Below the pieces are notes generated by a model. It did not search any database. It worked only from the letters and a program-made list of their open reading frames with translations, and was not told where the DNA came from. Source: Neobacillus niacini (lineage in GTDB: Bacteria > Bacillota > Bacilli > Bacillales > Cytobacillaceae). From it: a DNA stretch of 64,000 nt. The position numbers and the translations under genes were made by a program. Positions within the stretch are counted from its first letter, which is position 1. Every line of letters starts with the position of its first letter. The DNA is taken from NCBI RefSeq assembly GCF_023715785.1, contig NZ_JAMBOX010000016.1:1-64000 (forward strand), in the 5' to 3' direction. This document shows positions 43,738-53,273 of the stretch, one piece after another.

Positions 43738-44862
43738 ATGACCACCCAACCCTATTTCTATCAATTTCTAGAACCAATATCCAAAGAACTAGCCTTGGTA
43801 GCTCGCGAATTAGAGAATAGTATATTCACCAGTCCGCGGATGATGCTGACTCATGCCCGAGTATTTGTCGAAAACATCCTGCAGCAAGTAATTCGGACTG
43901 AAAATCTAAATGAAGAACCTAGAGCTAATTTGAAAGACAGGATTGATTTGCTCAATTTTAACGGCTACCTGACTCCGGAAATTCGTGATGCACTACATCA
44001 TGTTCGACAAATTGGTAACCAAGCGGCCCATGATTCCCGAGTATTTCGATATTCAGAAGCTTTACTATCTTGGGAGGCTGTATATAAGATTGTTAGCTGG
44101 TATCTGGAGGTATACGGGCCAGTAACCTTAAAGGTTCCTGAATATCAGGATCCGTCACCTAGAGCGGAACAATCCTTTGAGATGAGCGAAATTGAAGTGA
44201 GACTTAAGGCCCTGGAGGAGTTATTAACACTTGCAGGGAAAAATGAACAACAAGAAACCGTATTGACTGAAACGGCTGCAACCATTGACTATCCAAAAGA
44301 GTCAGTTGGATTGCCGGGGTATACCACCATTCGTACCATTTCTTATAGAGGGCGGCAGCTTGAGATTCCTTATTTTCTCCGTGATGCCTTTTTATTACCG
44401 CAGCGGTTTGCCAAATCAGAAACTTTTCTAATCCGGCTTGGGGCAGAGCAACAGGCACGGATTATGAGTGAACTTCCAAGCAATCTTGAGGGGCTTCATA
44501 AACATGTAAAACGATTCAGCGAAAAAAATGACGAAACTTTCTTTGAGGAATTACAGACCTATATTGAGGAAGAAAAAACCCGCCGGCAGCTTACACTCGA
44601 ACGTCCGGGAGAATTATTTTTCTTCTATAAAGCTGACCACATCATAGTGACAGAAGAGCTTTCGAAAATTTCGCTTACAGCGGCAGAATTCAGTGGGATT
44701 CCAGGATTACTAAGACAATTAAATGAAGATGATATTGTAACTGTAGGGCAGCTGCCAAAAGAGCTCGTCATCCTCGCCAAATATGCCAATGTTGGGATTG
44801 GCACTGTCGAAAAGCTATTTGAACAGTTGAAGGAGAAACAGCATAGAGAGGTGGTTTGTTAG
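43738..44862 (+). CDS. DUF4145-domain (HEPN-fold) protein with C-terminal helical region
   Basis: This is a 374-residue protein from ATG 43738, after AGAGGA. An alternative ATG at 43657 adds 27 residues but has no ribosome site. Residues ~5-115 are a DUF4145 domain (ARVFVENILQQVI ... LHHVRQIGNQAAHDSR), a HEPN-like module usual at the N-terminus of type I restriction HsdR subunits and other defence proteins. The middle region is not recognised. The last ~40 residues (KYANVGIGTVEKLFEQLKEK) look like a helix-hairpin-helix-like or coiled segment. It lacks helicase or nuclease motifs, so it is a stand-alone sensor or a truncated derivative. Confidence 0.6.
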   Translation: MTTQPYFYQFLEPISKELALVARELENSIFTSPRMMLTHARVFVENILQQVIRTENLNEEPRANLKDRIDLLNFNGYLTPEIRDALHHVRQIGNQAAHDSRVFRYSEALLSWEAVYKIVSWYLEVYGPVTLKVPEYQDPSPRAEQSFEMSEIEVRLKALEELLTLAGKNEQQETVLTETAATIDYPKESVGLPGYTTIRTISYRGRQLEIPYFLRDAFLLPQRFAKSETFLIRLGAEQQARIMSELPSNLEGLHKHVKRFSEKNDETFFEELQTYIEEEKTRRQLTLERPGELFFFYKADHIIVTEELSKISLTAAEFSGIPGLLRQLNEDDIVTVGQLPKELVILAKYANVGIGTVEKLFEQLKEKQHREVVC

Positions 44863-45374
44863 TTTTTTTACAGTTTTTATGGGTTGTTGTGAAATTGTAA
44901 AAATTGAATTGAATTAAATGACTATCTTTGCTCCAATAGGAGTAAATATCGATACATGGCGGCTACTGCACCATTCCATTTGATGTAAAACACCTGTGCA
45001 AAAGGCCACTGCAGTTCCAGTTCCAGTACGTTGATTTTGCAACGAAAGTTCAGTTCCTCGAATCAAACTTAATTGAGAGGGACTGTTTTTTGTGACCACT
45101 AAAAATATGTGAACCATAAAAAAATTCCCCCTGAGTTTTGGCACCCCCGGGGTAATGATCCTGCCTTCATTCCGTCCTCTAATGTGGGACCCGTCTATAT
45201 TGCATTGTCATGTTACTGCATGTAATACGGACTTTTTTAGTTCCAGATGTACTTTATCCTGCACATTGTTCTGGTTTTCTCCCCTATGTTGACAATCATT
45301 TTCGTTTTTGTACACTAACATTTTTTCAAAAATAGCAACTAGATATCGAAATTAAATATCCAAGTTCAGTTTTT
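44863..45374. other. Intergenic stretch before the FadR-type regulator
   Basis: A 76-codon minus-strand frame (44914-45144) with an ATG at 45117 has protein-like pieces (RTGTGTAVAFCTG) but no ribosome site or known family. The rest is AT-rich. No supported gene. Confidence 0.35.
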
Positions 45375-45385
45375 TTGTATTACAA
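45375..45385. promoter_or_regulatory. FadR-type operator, site 1
   Basis: TTGTATTACAA is a perfect palindrome about a central base and fits the FadR-subfamily consensus TnGTnnnACnA. It lies 86 nt upstream of the promoter of the next gene. Confidence 0.65.
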
Positions 45386-45460
45386 ATAACGGTTTCTCGT
45401 TACCGAATCGGTGAAATTTAGTTAATTTAACGTAGATTTTGGCTTTTTTAATAATAATTA

Positions 45461-45500
45461 TTGACTTACAGTATTCATATTCGTAAAATTTGTATTACAG
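45461..45500 (+). promoter_or_regulatory. Promoter with FadR-type operator, site 2
   Basis: TTGACT (45461-45466), 17 nt, and TAAAAT (45484-45489) are followed at once by TTGTATTACAG (45490-45500), one base from the perfect palindrome. Binding there would block polymerase, implying autorepression. Confidence 0.7.
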
Positions 45501-45528
45501 GTTTGAAAATTCTGAAAAGGAGACCGTT

Positions 45529-46221
45529 ATGGCTGAAAAAGAAAAAATATCGCAAACGATTTCTCGTGAATTGTTAAATATGATTGAAGTTGGAAAGTTT
45601 CCCTCAGGTTCAAAATTGCCAACAGAAATGGAACTAGCTGCACACTTTGGGGTAAGTAGAATCCCGATCAGAGAGGCACTCAGTGTCTTAAGGGCTGCGG
45701 GTGTGATCAGCTCGCGTCAAGGTGGAGGCAGTTACGTTGAAGAAAGAGCTGCCACTTTTTTATTGCATCATATTCGAATTGAAAACGATGATAAGGAAGT
45801 CATTAAACATCTTTTTGAGATGAGAAAAATTCTAGAGCCTGAGGCGGCCTATTTAGCTGCACTTAGGCGTACCCCAGAACAATTGGAACAAATGGAACAG
45901 GCTTTGAAATGGCTGGAGATGGAATTCACTGATGAGGAGAAAACGGGGAAAGAGGCAGACATCGAATTCCATCGATCCATTATTTTAGCAACACAGAATC
46001 CGATCATGATTCATATGATTGAAAGTTTATCTGCTCTTTATGAGAGAGCATTAAAGATTACACTCGAGCCTAATTTGGTGTTAAAACAAAGACGAAAAGC
46101 GGCTCTTAAAGAACACCAGGATATTCTATTAGCTATTAAAATGGAGGAACCTGAGCTGGCAAAAATCCAGTCTGTTATTCATTTGAAAAATGCAGAGAAA
46201 AAACTAAGTTTACTTTTTTAA
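45529..46221 (+). CDS. FadR-subfamily GntR regulator (HTH plus FCD)
   Basis: This 230-residue repressor starts at ATG 45529 after AAAAGGAG. It has a winged helix (10-75, KLPTEMELAAHFGVSRIPIR and SSRQGGGSYV) and an all-helical FCD ligand-binding domain (80-225) with metal-site residues in EADIEFHRSI and KEHQDIL. Members such as LldR, GlcC and PdhR sense organic acids. It stands directly before glcD/glcF, so a hydroxy- or keto-acid effector (glycolate or lactate) is likely. Operator sites sit in its own promoter. Confidence 0.85.
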   Translation: MAEKEKISQTISRELLNMIEVGKFPSGSKLPTEMELAAHFGVSRIPIREALSVLRAAGVISSRQGGGSYVEERAATFLLHHIRIENDDKEVIKHLFEMRKILEPEAAYLAALRRTPEQLEQMEQALKWLEMEFTDEEKTGKEADIEFHRSIILATQNPIMIHMIESLSALYERALKITLEPNLVLKQRRKAALKEHQDILLAIKMEEPELAKIQSVIHLKNAEKKLSLLF

Positions 46222-46261
46222 ACATATTATTTCTTAGAAAAAAAGGAAGGGAAAATCTCCA

Positions 46262-47674
46262 TTGAAAGCGATAACATCAGCACATGTTAAAGAAATTATA
46301 TCCATCGTAAAAACAGGGAGAGTATTGACAAATGAATCCGATCGCTATAGTTATTCCTTTGATGGTTCGTTTGGTACCTATCTACCCGATGTGGTCATTC
46401 AGACAAAAAGTGTGGAGGAATTGGCCACACTTGTGAAATTGGCCAACCGAGAGAAGATTCCGGTCTACCCACGAGGCCAAGCGACCAGTTTAAGTGGAGG
46501 TCCGCTTCCCGTTAAAGGTGGAATGGTTTTCGATCTGTCCGTTATGGATGATTTACTTGAAATTCATGAAGAAGACTTGGTTGCCGTCGTGTCCCCAGGT
46601 GTATTAACATCGAATATTCATCATGCAGCCGAACGGAAAGGTTTGATGTACCCTCCTGATCCCAGCAGTTCTCATGTATCCACTATAGGTGGAAATTTGG
46701 CGGAGAATTCGGGTGGCCCGCGAGGATTGAAGTATGGAGTAACGAAAGATTATGTCATTGGGTTGGAAATCATCACGCCACAGGGGGAAATTATCCGAAC
46801 AGGCGGACGGACGGTGAAAAACGTAACCGGTTACGATTTGACCAAGCTCATTGTTGGCTCGGAAGGTACTCTTGGAATCATTACAAAAGCCGTCCTGCGA
46901 TTGATTCCAAAGCCGCCAGCTTCAGAAACGGTGATGGCTATATTTAATAGCCTCGTAGATGCAGGAAGAGCCATATCAAAAATTCTTTCCTCCGGAATAC
47001 TGCCGTCAAAAATGGAATTGATGGACCAAGCCTCTATTGTAGCTGTAGAAAATTATCAGCCTTCTGGGCTTCCCAAGGACGCCGAAGCGATGATTCTCAT
47101 CGAGCTTGATGGGCACCCCTCTGCAGTCATTGATGAAGCCGAACAGGTCTCGAAGGTTTGTAAAGAAGTGGGAGCAAGAAAAGTAAGCATTCCGAAAACT
47201 AAGGCTGAAACAGAAGAGGTATGGAAGGCGAGAAAGCTGGTATCTCCCGCCATTGTCAGGATTAAGCCGACCAAAATTTCGGAAGATGCAACCGTTCCCC
47301 GGAGTAAAATACCAGAAATGTGTCGTCGTCTTCAAGAAATCAAGAAAAAGTATAATGTGCACCTTGTGGTTTTTGGCCATGCCGGGGATGGCAACCTTCA
47401 TCCTAATATTATTGCCGACAAATCGGATAAGGAAGAAATGCGGCGGGTCGAGCTGGCAGTTACGGAGATTTTTGAAGCGGCCGTGCAATTAGGAGGAACT
47501 TTGTCTGGGGAACATGGCATAGGAACCATGAAAGCTCCATTTATGGAAATGGAATTGGGGGCCGTCGGATTAGATATGATGAAGAAAATTAAGCAGGCTT
47601 GGGATCCGAATAATATTATGAATCCAGGAAAGATTTTCCCTGAGCCGGGGCAAAAGTTGGTGCTAAGCGAATGA
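46262..47674 (+). CDS. glcD: Glycolate/lactate oxidase FAD subunit
   Basis: This 470-residue flavoprotein of the FAD-linked oxidase C-terminal (VAO/GlcD) family oxidises glycolate, D-lactate or a related 2-hydroxyacid. It shows PMMH-type FAD contacts: YPRGQATSLSGG (74-85), SSSHVSTIGGNLAENSGGPR, VKNVTGYDLTKLIVGSEGTL, and FGHAGDGNLHPNI plus GEHGIGTMK near the C-terminus. The start is TTG 46262 behind GGAAGGG. It overlaps glcF by 4 nt (ATGA). It probably works membrane-associated with GlcF, passing electrons to quinone. A GlcE subunit is absent; some Bacillus systems need only D and F. Confidence 0.85.
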   Translation: MKAITSAHVKEIISIVKTGRVLTNESDRYSYSFDGSFGTYLPDVVIQTKSVEELATLVKLANREKIPVYPRGQATSLSGGPLPVKGGMVFDLSVMDDLLEIHEEDLVAVVSPGVLTSNIHHAAERKGLMYPPDPSSSHVSTIGGNLAENSGGPRGLKYGVTKDYVIGLEIITPQGEIIRTGGRTVKNVTGYDLTKLIVGSEGTLGIITKAVLRLIPKPPASETVMAIFNSLVDAGRAISKILSSGILPSKMELMDQASIVAVENYQPSGLPKDAEAMILIELDGHPSAVIDEAEQVSKVCKEVGARKVSIPKTKAETEEVWKARKLVSPAIVRIKPTKISEDATVPRSKIPEMCRRLQEIKKKYNVHLVVFGHAGDGNLHPNIIADKSDKEEMRRVELAVTEIFEAAVQLGGTLSGEHGIGTMKAPFMEMELGAVGLDMMKKIKQAWDPNNIMNPGKIFPEPGQKLVLSE

Positions 47675-48972
47675 AACATGACCTTGAACAATTGAAAGTG
47701 GAACTTAAATATGAAAAAACAAATAGCTGTGTTCAATGCGGCTACTGTTTGCCAGTATGTCCTACCTACGTCACGATGGGGAAGGAAACTCATTCTCCGA
47801 GAGGGAGAATTAATTTGGTCAAGATGGTAGGGGAAGGAAGGATTACAGACTTATCCGTTCTTGAAGAACCGATGGATTTGTGCCTTGGCTGCCGCGCGTG
47901 TGAAACGGCTTGTCCTACCGGGGTTGAATACGGGGCGCTTTTGGAAGCAGCCAGAGCGGCAATCACACGTCGTAAAAAACTTTCCGTTCCGGTTCGAACT
48001 TTGCGAAACACCTTATTCAAAAAAGTCATCCCCAGCCGTAAAGCGATGAAATTCATCGGAAATTCCATGTGGTTATATGAAAAGAGTGGTATTCAAAAAC
48101 TGGCTAGAAAAAGCGGGTTGATGAAAAAATTGCCCGCTCATTTAGGTGAATTCGAAGCGATCACCCCTTCTGCGGCATCCCCATGGGAACGTTCAAGTCT
48201 CCTTCATATTACACCGGCTATAGGGGACAAAAAGTTTACGGTCGCGTTCTTTGCGGGGTGTGTAATGGATGCTATGTTCAGAAAGATTAACCAACTTTCC
48301 GTCAAGCTTCTTTCCGAGGCAGGTTGTGACGTTATTCTTATAGAGAATCAGACTTGCTGTGGAGCTCTGCATGCCCACTCAGGAGAAATAGAAGAAAGCA
48401 AAAGGTTAGCCAAATCCAATATTGCCGCTTTCGAAAAGGAAGAAATAGATTTTATTGTTAATAATGCCGGCGGTTGTGGGGCCATGATGGCCGAATATGA
48501 TCACCTTTTAGCGGATGAACCACTATGGGTCGAACGCGCGAAACGATTTTCGGAAAATACGAAAGATATTTCCCAAATCCTTGTTTTATGTGGAGGCATT
48601 ATAGCGAAAGACTGCCCACCTCAAAGGATCACGTATCAGAGGTCTTGTCATATGACAAATGTTCTAAAAGTTACAAAAGAGCCGCTTCAATTAATCCAAA
48701 GCATACCAAATGTAGAAGTCATAGAAATGAACGATGCGAATATGTGCTGTGGCTCGGCAGGGATTTACAACATTGTGAATTATGATGCCTCAATGGAGAT
48801 TTTGGATCAAAAAATGGAGAATGTAAAAGATACAGAAGCAACGACCATCATTACGACCAACCCCGGATGCCTGATTCAAATGAAGCTGGGAATTGAACGT
48901 GAAAATTTGAACGGGCGCATGCGAGCTGTTCACTTAGTAGAATACTTGGCAGAAGCGGCCGGGATAATGTAA
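47671..48972 (+). CDS. glcF: Glycolate/lactate oxidase iron-sulfur subunit
   Basis: This 433-residue protein carries two [4Fe-4S] ferredoxin motifs (C20/C23/C26/C30 and C71/C74/C77/C81). Two cysteine-rich CCG domains follow (NQTCCGALHAHSGE and NMCCGSAGIYNI, with CHMTNVL). It accepts electrons from the FAD subunit. It is translationally coupled to glcD. In this locus it could oxidise the hydroxyacid produced by the nearby monooxygenase/esterase genes as well as glycolate. Confidence 0.85.
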   Translation: MKHDLEQLKVELKYEKTNSCVQCGYCLPVCPTYVTMGKETHSPRGRINLVKMVGEGRITDLSVLEEPMDLCLGCRACETACPTGVEYGALLEAARAAITRRKKLSVPVRTLRNTLFKKVIPSRKAMKFIGNSMWLYEKSGIQKLARKSGLMKKLPAHLGEFEAITPSAASPWERSSLLHITPAIGDKKFTVAFFAGCVMDAMFRKINQLSVKLLSEAGCDVILIENQTCCGALHAHSGEIEESKRLAKSNIAAFEKEEIDFIVNNAGGCGAMMAEYDHLLADEPLWVERAKRFSENTKDISQILVLCGGIIAKDCPPQRITYQRSCHMTNVLKVTKEPLQLIQSIPNVEVIEMNDANMCCGSAGIYNIVNYDASMEILDQKMENVKDTEATTIITTNPGCLIQMKLGIERENLNGRMRAVHLVEYLAEAAGIM

Positions 48973-49049
48973 AACACAAAGGTATATAAGAAATACCAGC
49001 TAAAATCTACTCTTTACTTCCCAACCTTTTTGTGTAATTCTGTAAGCTA

Positions 49050-49090
49050 AAAATAATCTCCATCTGTTTGACCAGTTGGGGATTATTTTA
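49050..49090 (+). terminator. Terminator after glcDF
   Basis: AATAATCTCC pairs with GGGGATTATT (one bulge), followed by TTACG. It lies about 80 nt after the glcF stop. Confidence 0.65.
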
Positions 49091-49227
49091 CGTTTGCTTT
49101 AATTCTTATCCCCGTATCTCTCATACTCTAGAATTTCCAGCTGATAAATAAGTTTCTGTCTCTAAGACCACGATAAAGGAGCATAGTTTACGCGAGATCT
49201 TTTTCTATTCTTTTAACAAAATTTGTA

Positions 49228-49267
49228 TTGACTAAGAGAATCGATAAATTGTAAGCTTGTATTACAA
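49228..49267 (+). promoter_or_regulatory. Promoter with FadR-type operator, site 3
   Basis: TTGACT at 49228-49233 and a weak TAAGCT -10 (18-nt spacer) are followed by the perfect operator TTGTATTACAA at 49257-49267. It lies 104 nt before the second FadR-type gene. Confidence 0.6.
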
Positions 49268-49370
49268 CAATCAAATTAACCAAAGTAAAATGAAATGAAT
49301 AGATTTCTATTAAAAGTGAATTGGTGGTAAAGTTTTTCCTATAAAAAAATACCTTTTTAAGGAGGATTTT

Positions 49371-50081
49371 ATGGTTCATACAGTAAAGCGATTGAAAATA
49401 GCTGACCAAATACTTGAACAATTAAAACAGAAAATACGAGATGGGGAATTTCCAGAAGGTTCAAAACTCCCATCGGAAAATAAGCTTGCTGAAATGTTTG
49501 GTGTTAGTAGGGCGCCTATTCGTGAAGTAATTAGTGTGCTCGTTGCGAGTGGACTTGTAGAATCGATTCAAGGTGGGGGGAACTTTGTAAAAAAAATGCC
49601 CACAGAAGACCTACTAGATACAGTGGCATTTGAAATGATTACAGATGAAGAAATTTATAACTTGCTTGAATTGCGGACAGTAATTGAGACTGAGGCAGCA
49701 GCATTCGCGGCAGAACGGCATACTGAGGAAGATATTGAGAAGATATATGAAGCCTTTCAGCAAGTATCAGATACGATTAATGATGATTCCATTGTTGGAG
49801 ATCAAGCAGATTATGATTTCCACATGTCCATTGTAAAAGCTGCTAAAAATTCTTTCCTCACTCAATCGGTAGAAAATGTAAGAGAACTTTATCAAAAAGC
49901 CCTTACCTATTCGTTAAGGAAAAACGTAGGAAGAAGAGAGAAGCGTGAACAAGTGCACCAAGAACACCAAAATATTTATAAAGCAATTAAAAGAAGAAAT
50001 AAAGAAGCTGCAGCATTTTATATGAAAGAACATTTAACAAATGCACGATTGAAACTTGGAGATCCACGGGTGAATAAGTAG
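49371..50081 (+). CDS. FadR-subfamily GntR regulator (HTH plus FCD), second
   Basis: This 236-residue repressor has ATG 49371 after AAGGAGG. Its winged helix is 10-75 (KLPSENKLAEMFGVSRAPIR, ESIQGGGNFV) and its FCD domain 80-225 (DQADYDFHMSIVKAAKNS, HQEHQNIYKAI). It is paralogous to 45529-46221 but clearly diverged. The same operator in its promoter and in that of the following operon suggests it represses both. It likely responds to a carboxylic acid or ketone-derived metabolite of the monooxygenase pathway. Confidence 0.85.
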   Translation: MVHTVKRLKIADQILEQLKQKIRDGEFPEGSKLPSENKLAEMFGVSRAPIREVISVLVASGLVESIQGGGNFVKKMPTEDLLDTVAFEMITDEEIYNLLELRTVIETEAAAFAAERHTEEDIEKIYEAFQQVSDTINDDSIVGDQADYDFHMSIVKAAKNSFLTQSVENVRELYQKALTYSLRKNVGRREKREQVHQEHQNIYKAIKRRNKEAAAFYMKEHLTNARLKLGDPRVNK

Positions 50082-50138
50082 TCTACAACTTTACCTATTT
50101 TTTGGATTGTATTTAAAACAATAGCTATTAATAATCGA

Positions 50139-50167
50139 ATCCCCATCTGTTTTTAACAGGTGGGGAT
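50139..50167 (+). terminator. Terminator after the second FadR-type gene
   Basis: ATCCCCA-TCTGTTTTTAACAGG-TGGGGAT forms a long stem with an inner CTGTT/AACAG pair. CTATTTATATT follows. Confidence 0.75.
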
Positions 50168-50266
50168 CTATTTATATTGCAAACGTTTATACCTATAGCA
50201 CATTTTTGGGGGAATGAAACCCTAAAGGTTAGAAGGTAGAAAATTTGGAAAATTTTAAAATGTATA

Positions 50267-50305
50267 TTGAAATCAGAAAATCTATCTTGTATGATTGTAT
50301 TACAA
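50267..50305 (+). promoter_or_regulatory. Promoter with FadR-type operator, site 4, of the monooxygenase operon
   Basis: TTGAAA (50267-50272), 17 nt, and TATGAT (50290-50295) overlap by one base with the perfect operator TTGTATTACAA (50295-50305). The leader to the first ATG is about 240 nt with no recognised structure. The layout repeats the regulator promoters. Confidence 0.7.
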
Positions 50306-50547
50306 GTTTAATAAAGCGATTACAAAGGATGTGAAATATTTATAGTTTTATTGGTGAAGAGGAGTTAGAGAATACAGAATTATTAAAATGTATTTGTTAG
50401 TAATATAAACAATTATTGACTAAATTTTTGGGAACTTGAAATTAATGACAATTGGGGGAGACTATCACTGGTTTAGTACGGATATTCCATAAAATCAGTG
50501 TAAGGGGTTTCAAAAAACTATATTTAGTATGAAAGGAAGAAAATAAT

Positions 50548-52206
50548 ATGAATTTTGCTCAACAAGGATCTAAAACGAGTCAAGCTGCCGATTTCGATGT
50601 GGTTGCTATTGGTGGGGGTTTTTCGGGGTTGTACATGATTCATAGTTTACGAGAGGCTGGTTACTCCGTCAGAGTATTTGAGGCAGGCGGGGATGTCGGC
50701 GGAGTATGGTATTGGCATCGCTATCCTGGATTACGTTGCGATGTGGAGAGTTTTGCTTATTGCTATTATTTCTCTGAAGAACTATATAAGGAATGGACAT
50801 GGACTAGCAGGTATCCTAGTCAGCCGGAGATTCTCCGTTATATCAATTTCGTAGCAGATAAATTTGATTTACGTAAAGATATTCAATTCAACACGCGCAT
50901 TAATGCTGCTCATTATGACGAGGTAAACGAACGTTGGCAGATTTACTTAAATGACGGTACTAGTGTAACGGCTAAGTTTTTCATCCCTACGGTAGGCGGG
51001 CTCACCTCTGCTCCCAACGTTCCCAATTTTAAAGGTTTACATAGCTTCGAAGGGGAATGGTATCATACCGGAAATTGGCCAAAAGAAAAGGTTAATTTCA
51101 AAGGTAAACGTGTGGGTGTCATCGGCACTGGGTCAAGTGGTATGCAGGTAATACCGGAAATTGCAAAAGAAGCTGATCATTTAACTGTTTTCCAACGGAC
51201 GCCTCAATATTCCATTCCGGCAGGGAATCATGAGCTTGATCCTGAATATGTACGACAAAGAAAAGCAAACTTTAAAGAATTAAAGCAACAGATTCGAAAT
51301 AGCCGTACTGGTGATTTTAAGAAACTCATTGATAAATCAGCTTTAGCTGTAACAGAAGAAGAACGGTTACAAGAATTTGAAAGCGCTTGGGAAAAAGGCG
51401 GAGGTCTTCCAAGATATAATGATCTGTTTACCAACGAAGAAGCTAATCAAACATATGGTGATTTTGTCCGTTCCAAGATCTCTGAAATTGTACGCGATCC
51501 TGAGGTTGCCAAGAAATTAATGCCAAATTATCATTTTGGAACAAAACGCATAGCTTTAAGTACCAATTATTATCAAACATATAATCGTGATAATGTCACC
51601 TTGATCGATATTAAAAAGGCGCCTATTGAGGAGATCACTCCTATGGGTGTACGCACAACAGAAAAAGAATATAAGTTGGATGCTCTTGTATTTGCTACAG
51701 GTTACGACGCTATTACCGGTCCTCTGTTTAAAATAGATATTAGGGGAAGAAATGGAGTTGCATTAAAAGAAAAATGGAATCATGGGGGTGAGATAAGTAC
51801 GTATCTTGGACTTGCAATAGATGGCTTCCCAAATTTATTCATGGTTGCAGGAGCAGAGGGTCCAGGCGCGGTGGTCAACAACCTCGTAGTGATTGAGTCA
51901 AACGTTGAGTGGATTATTGACTGTCTCAATTATCTCCGTGAGCAGGGGATAAATACTATTGAGGCAACAAGGGAAGCAGCCGCTGATTGGAGTAAATCGG
52001 TTGCGGAGGCGGCTAATGCTACACTTTTTGTTAAAACGGAGTCATGGTGGACAGGTGCGAATATTCCAGATAAACCAAGAGGATTCCCTATTTATTTAGG
52101 AGGGTTTGATAAATACAATCAGATTTGCAAAGAGGTTGCAGATAAGGGGTTTGCGGGCTTTACCTTATCTGTAAATAAAAAAGATGAAGTAAATTCATTA
52201 AATTAG
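50548..52206 (+). CDS. Baeyer-Villiger monooxygenase (FAD, NADPH)
   Basis: This 552-residue type I flavoprotein monooxygenase has an FAD Rossmann motif GGGFSG (G22-G27) and an NADPH motif GTGSSG (193-198). Between them lies the BVMO fingerprint FEGEWYHTGNW (167-177; consensus FxGxxxHTxxW). It inserts oxygen next to a carbonyl, turning ketones into esters or lactones, as in cyclohexanone or cycloalkanone degradation. It starts at ATG 50548 behind GAAAGGAAG. It is the first gene of the operon after the FadR-type operator, followed by an esterase that would open the product. Confidence 0.85.
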   Translation: MNFAQQGSKTSQAADFDVVAIGGGFSGLYMIHSLREAGYSVRVFEAGGDVGGVWYWHRYPGLRCDVESFAYCYYFSEELYKEWTWTSRYPSQPEILRYINFVADKFDLRKDIQFNTRINAAHYDEVNERWQIYLNDGTSVTAKFFIPTVGGLTSAPNVPNFKGLHSFEGEWYHTGNWPKEKVNFKGKRVGVIGTGSSGMQVIPEIAKEADHLTVFQRTPQYSIPAGNHELDPEYVRQRKANFKELKQQIRNSRTGDFKKLIDKSALAVTEEERLQEFESAWEKGGGLPRYNDLFTNEEANQTYGDFVRSKISEIVRDPEVAKKLMPNYHFGTKRIALSTNYYQTYNRDNVTLIDIKKAPIEEITPMGVRTTEKEYKLDALVFATGYDAITGPLFKIDIRGRNGVALKEKWNHGGEISTYLGLAIDGFPNLFMVAGAEGPGAVVNNLVVIESNVEWIIDCLNYLREQGINTIEATREAAADWSKSVAEAANATLFVKTESWWTGANIPDKPRGFPIYLGGFDKYNQICKEVADKGFAGFTLSVNKKDEVNSLN

Positions 52207-52228
52207 TTTTTAGAAAGGGAGAAATAAT

Positions 52229-53179
52229 TTGGCAGAATTATCCCCAGAGTCAAAAGTTTATATTAAAGGTTTTAACCGAGTATTGGAAAACCTGTCGTTA
52301 GGACCTAAGGCCGTAAGAGAGTTATTTAGAAAGCCCTCCGGTGAAAAAGCAGAAGTTGGGCCGCTTTCAAAAGTCGAAGATCGGGTTATTCCTGTCGATA
52401 AGGATGCAAACGTGAAGATTAGAATTTATACGCCCAAATCAGAAGGTCCTCTCCCTATTTTTATGTATTACCACGGTGGTGGATGGGTATTAGGTGATCT
52501 TGAATCTTCCGATGGGACTTGTAGAATGATTGCTGAACTTACTGAAAGAATTGTGGTTTCAGTAGACTATAGGCTGTCCCCAGAGTATAAGTTTCCCATT
52601 CCAGTGAATGACTGCTATGCGGCACTACAATGGGTAAGTGAAAATGCGGCGTTAATCAATGGGGATGCCTCAAATATCGCAGTTGGCGGTGATAGTGCTG
52701 GAGGAAACATGGCTACTGTTGTTTCTATGATGGCTAGGGATAAAAAGGAACCTCATATTTCTGCACAAATCCTAATTTATCCAGGTACTAGTTTTAATTT
52801 AAACACTAAGTCTTTTAAGGAATTTGAAAACGGATTCGGTCTGAATAAAGATTTAGTGATATGGTTCCATAATCATTACCTCAGAGATGAAACGGATAAA
52901 TTTGATAAGTACGCGGCCCCGTTAGAAGCCGATGATTTAACTCATTTACCGCCAGCACTCGTTATCGTCGCGGAAAATGATGTGCTTCGAGATAATGGAT
53001 TAGCTTACGCAAAACGCTTAAAAGAAGCGAAAGTAAAAGTTGAATCGATTTGTAAAAAAGGATTAGTTCATGGGTACTTTTCATACCCTGAGATTTTTCC
53101 TACTGAAATAAAAAATACAATTATTACTATCGCTGGATTTCTTCATGAAAATAATACAAGCAGGACTTTGAAAATTTAA
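52229..53179 (+). CDS. Alpha/beta hydrolase, HSL-type esterase/lactonase
   Basis: This 316-residue esterase of the hormone-sensitive lipase family has an oxyanion HGGG (H82-G85) and a nucleophile elbow GDSAGG with Ser156. The acid is likely in AENDVLRD and the His in LVHGYFSYPE. A TTG start (52229) lies behind AAAGGGAG. It follows the BVMO gene by 23 nt. The expected role is hydrolysis of the ester or lactone made by the monooxygenase into a hydroxyacid or an alcohol plus an acid. Confidence 0.8.
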   Translation: MAELSPESKVYIKGFNRVLENLSLGPKAVRELFRKPSGEKAEVGPLSKVEDRVIPVDKDANVKIRIYTPKSEGPLPIFMYYHGGGWVLGDLESSDGTCRMIAELTERIVVSVDYRLSPEYKFPIPVNDCYAALQWVSENAALINGDASNIAVGGDSAGGNMATVVSMMARDKKEPHISAQILIYPGTSFNLNTKSFKEFENGFGLNKDLVIWFHNHYLRDETDKFDKYAAPLEADDLTHLPPALVIVAENDVLRDNGLAYAKRLKEAKVKVESICKKGLVHGYFSYPEIFPTEIKNTIITIAGFLHENNTSRTLKI

Positions 53180-53273
53180 CTTAGTGGAGTGACAAAAGAC
53201 TAATTTTTTACTAGTGACCTTTTTGGTTTAAGGCTTTCATTCTTAAATAATATTAAATATTGGGGGAATTGTT

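Noticed and set aside
44914..45144. 76-codon minus-strand frame upstream of the FadR-type gene
   Set aside because: No ribosome site and no recognisable motif, so not called as a gene.
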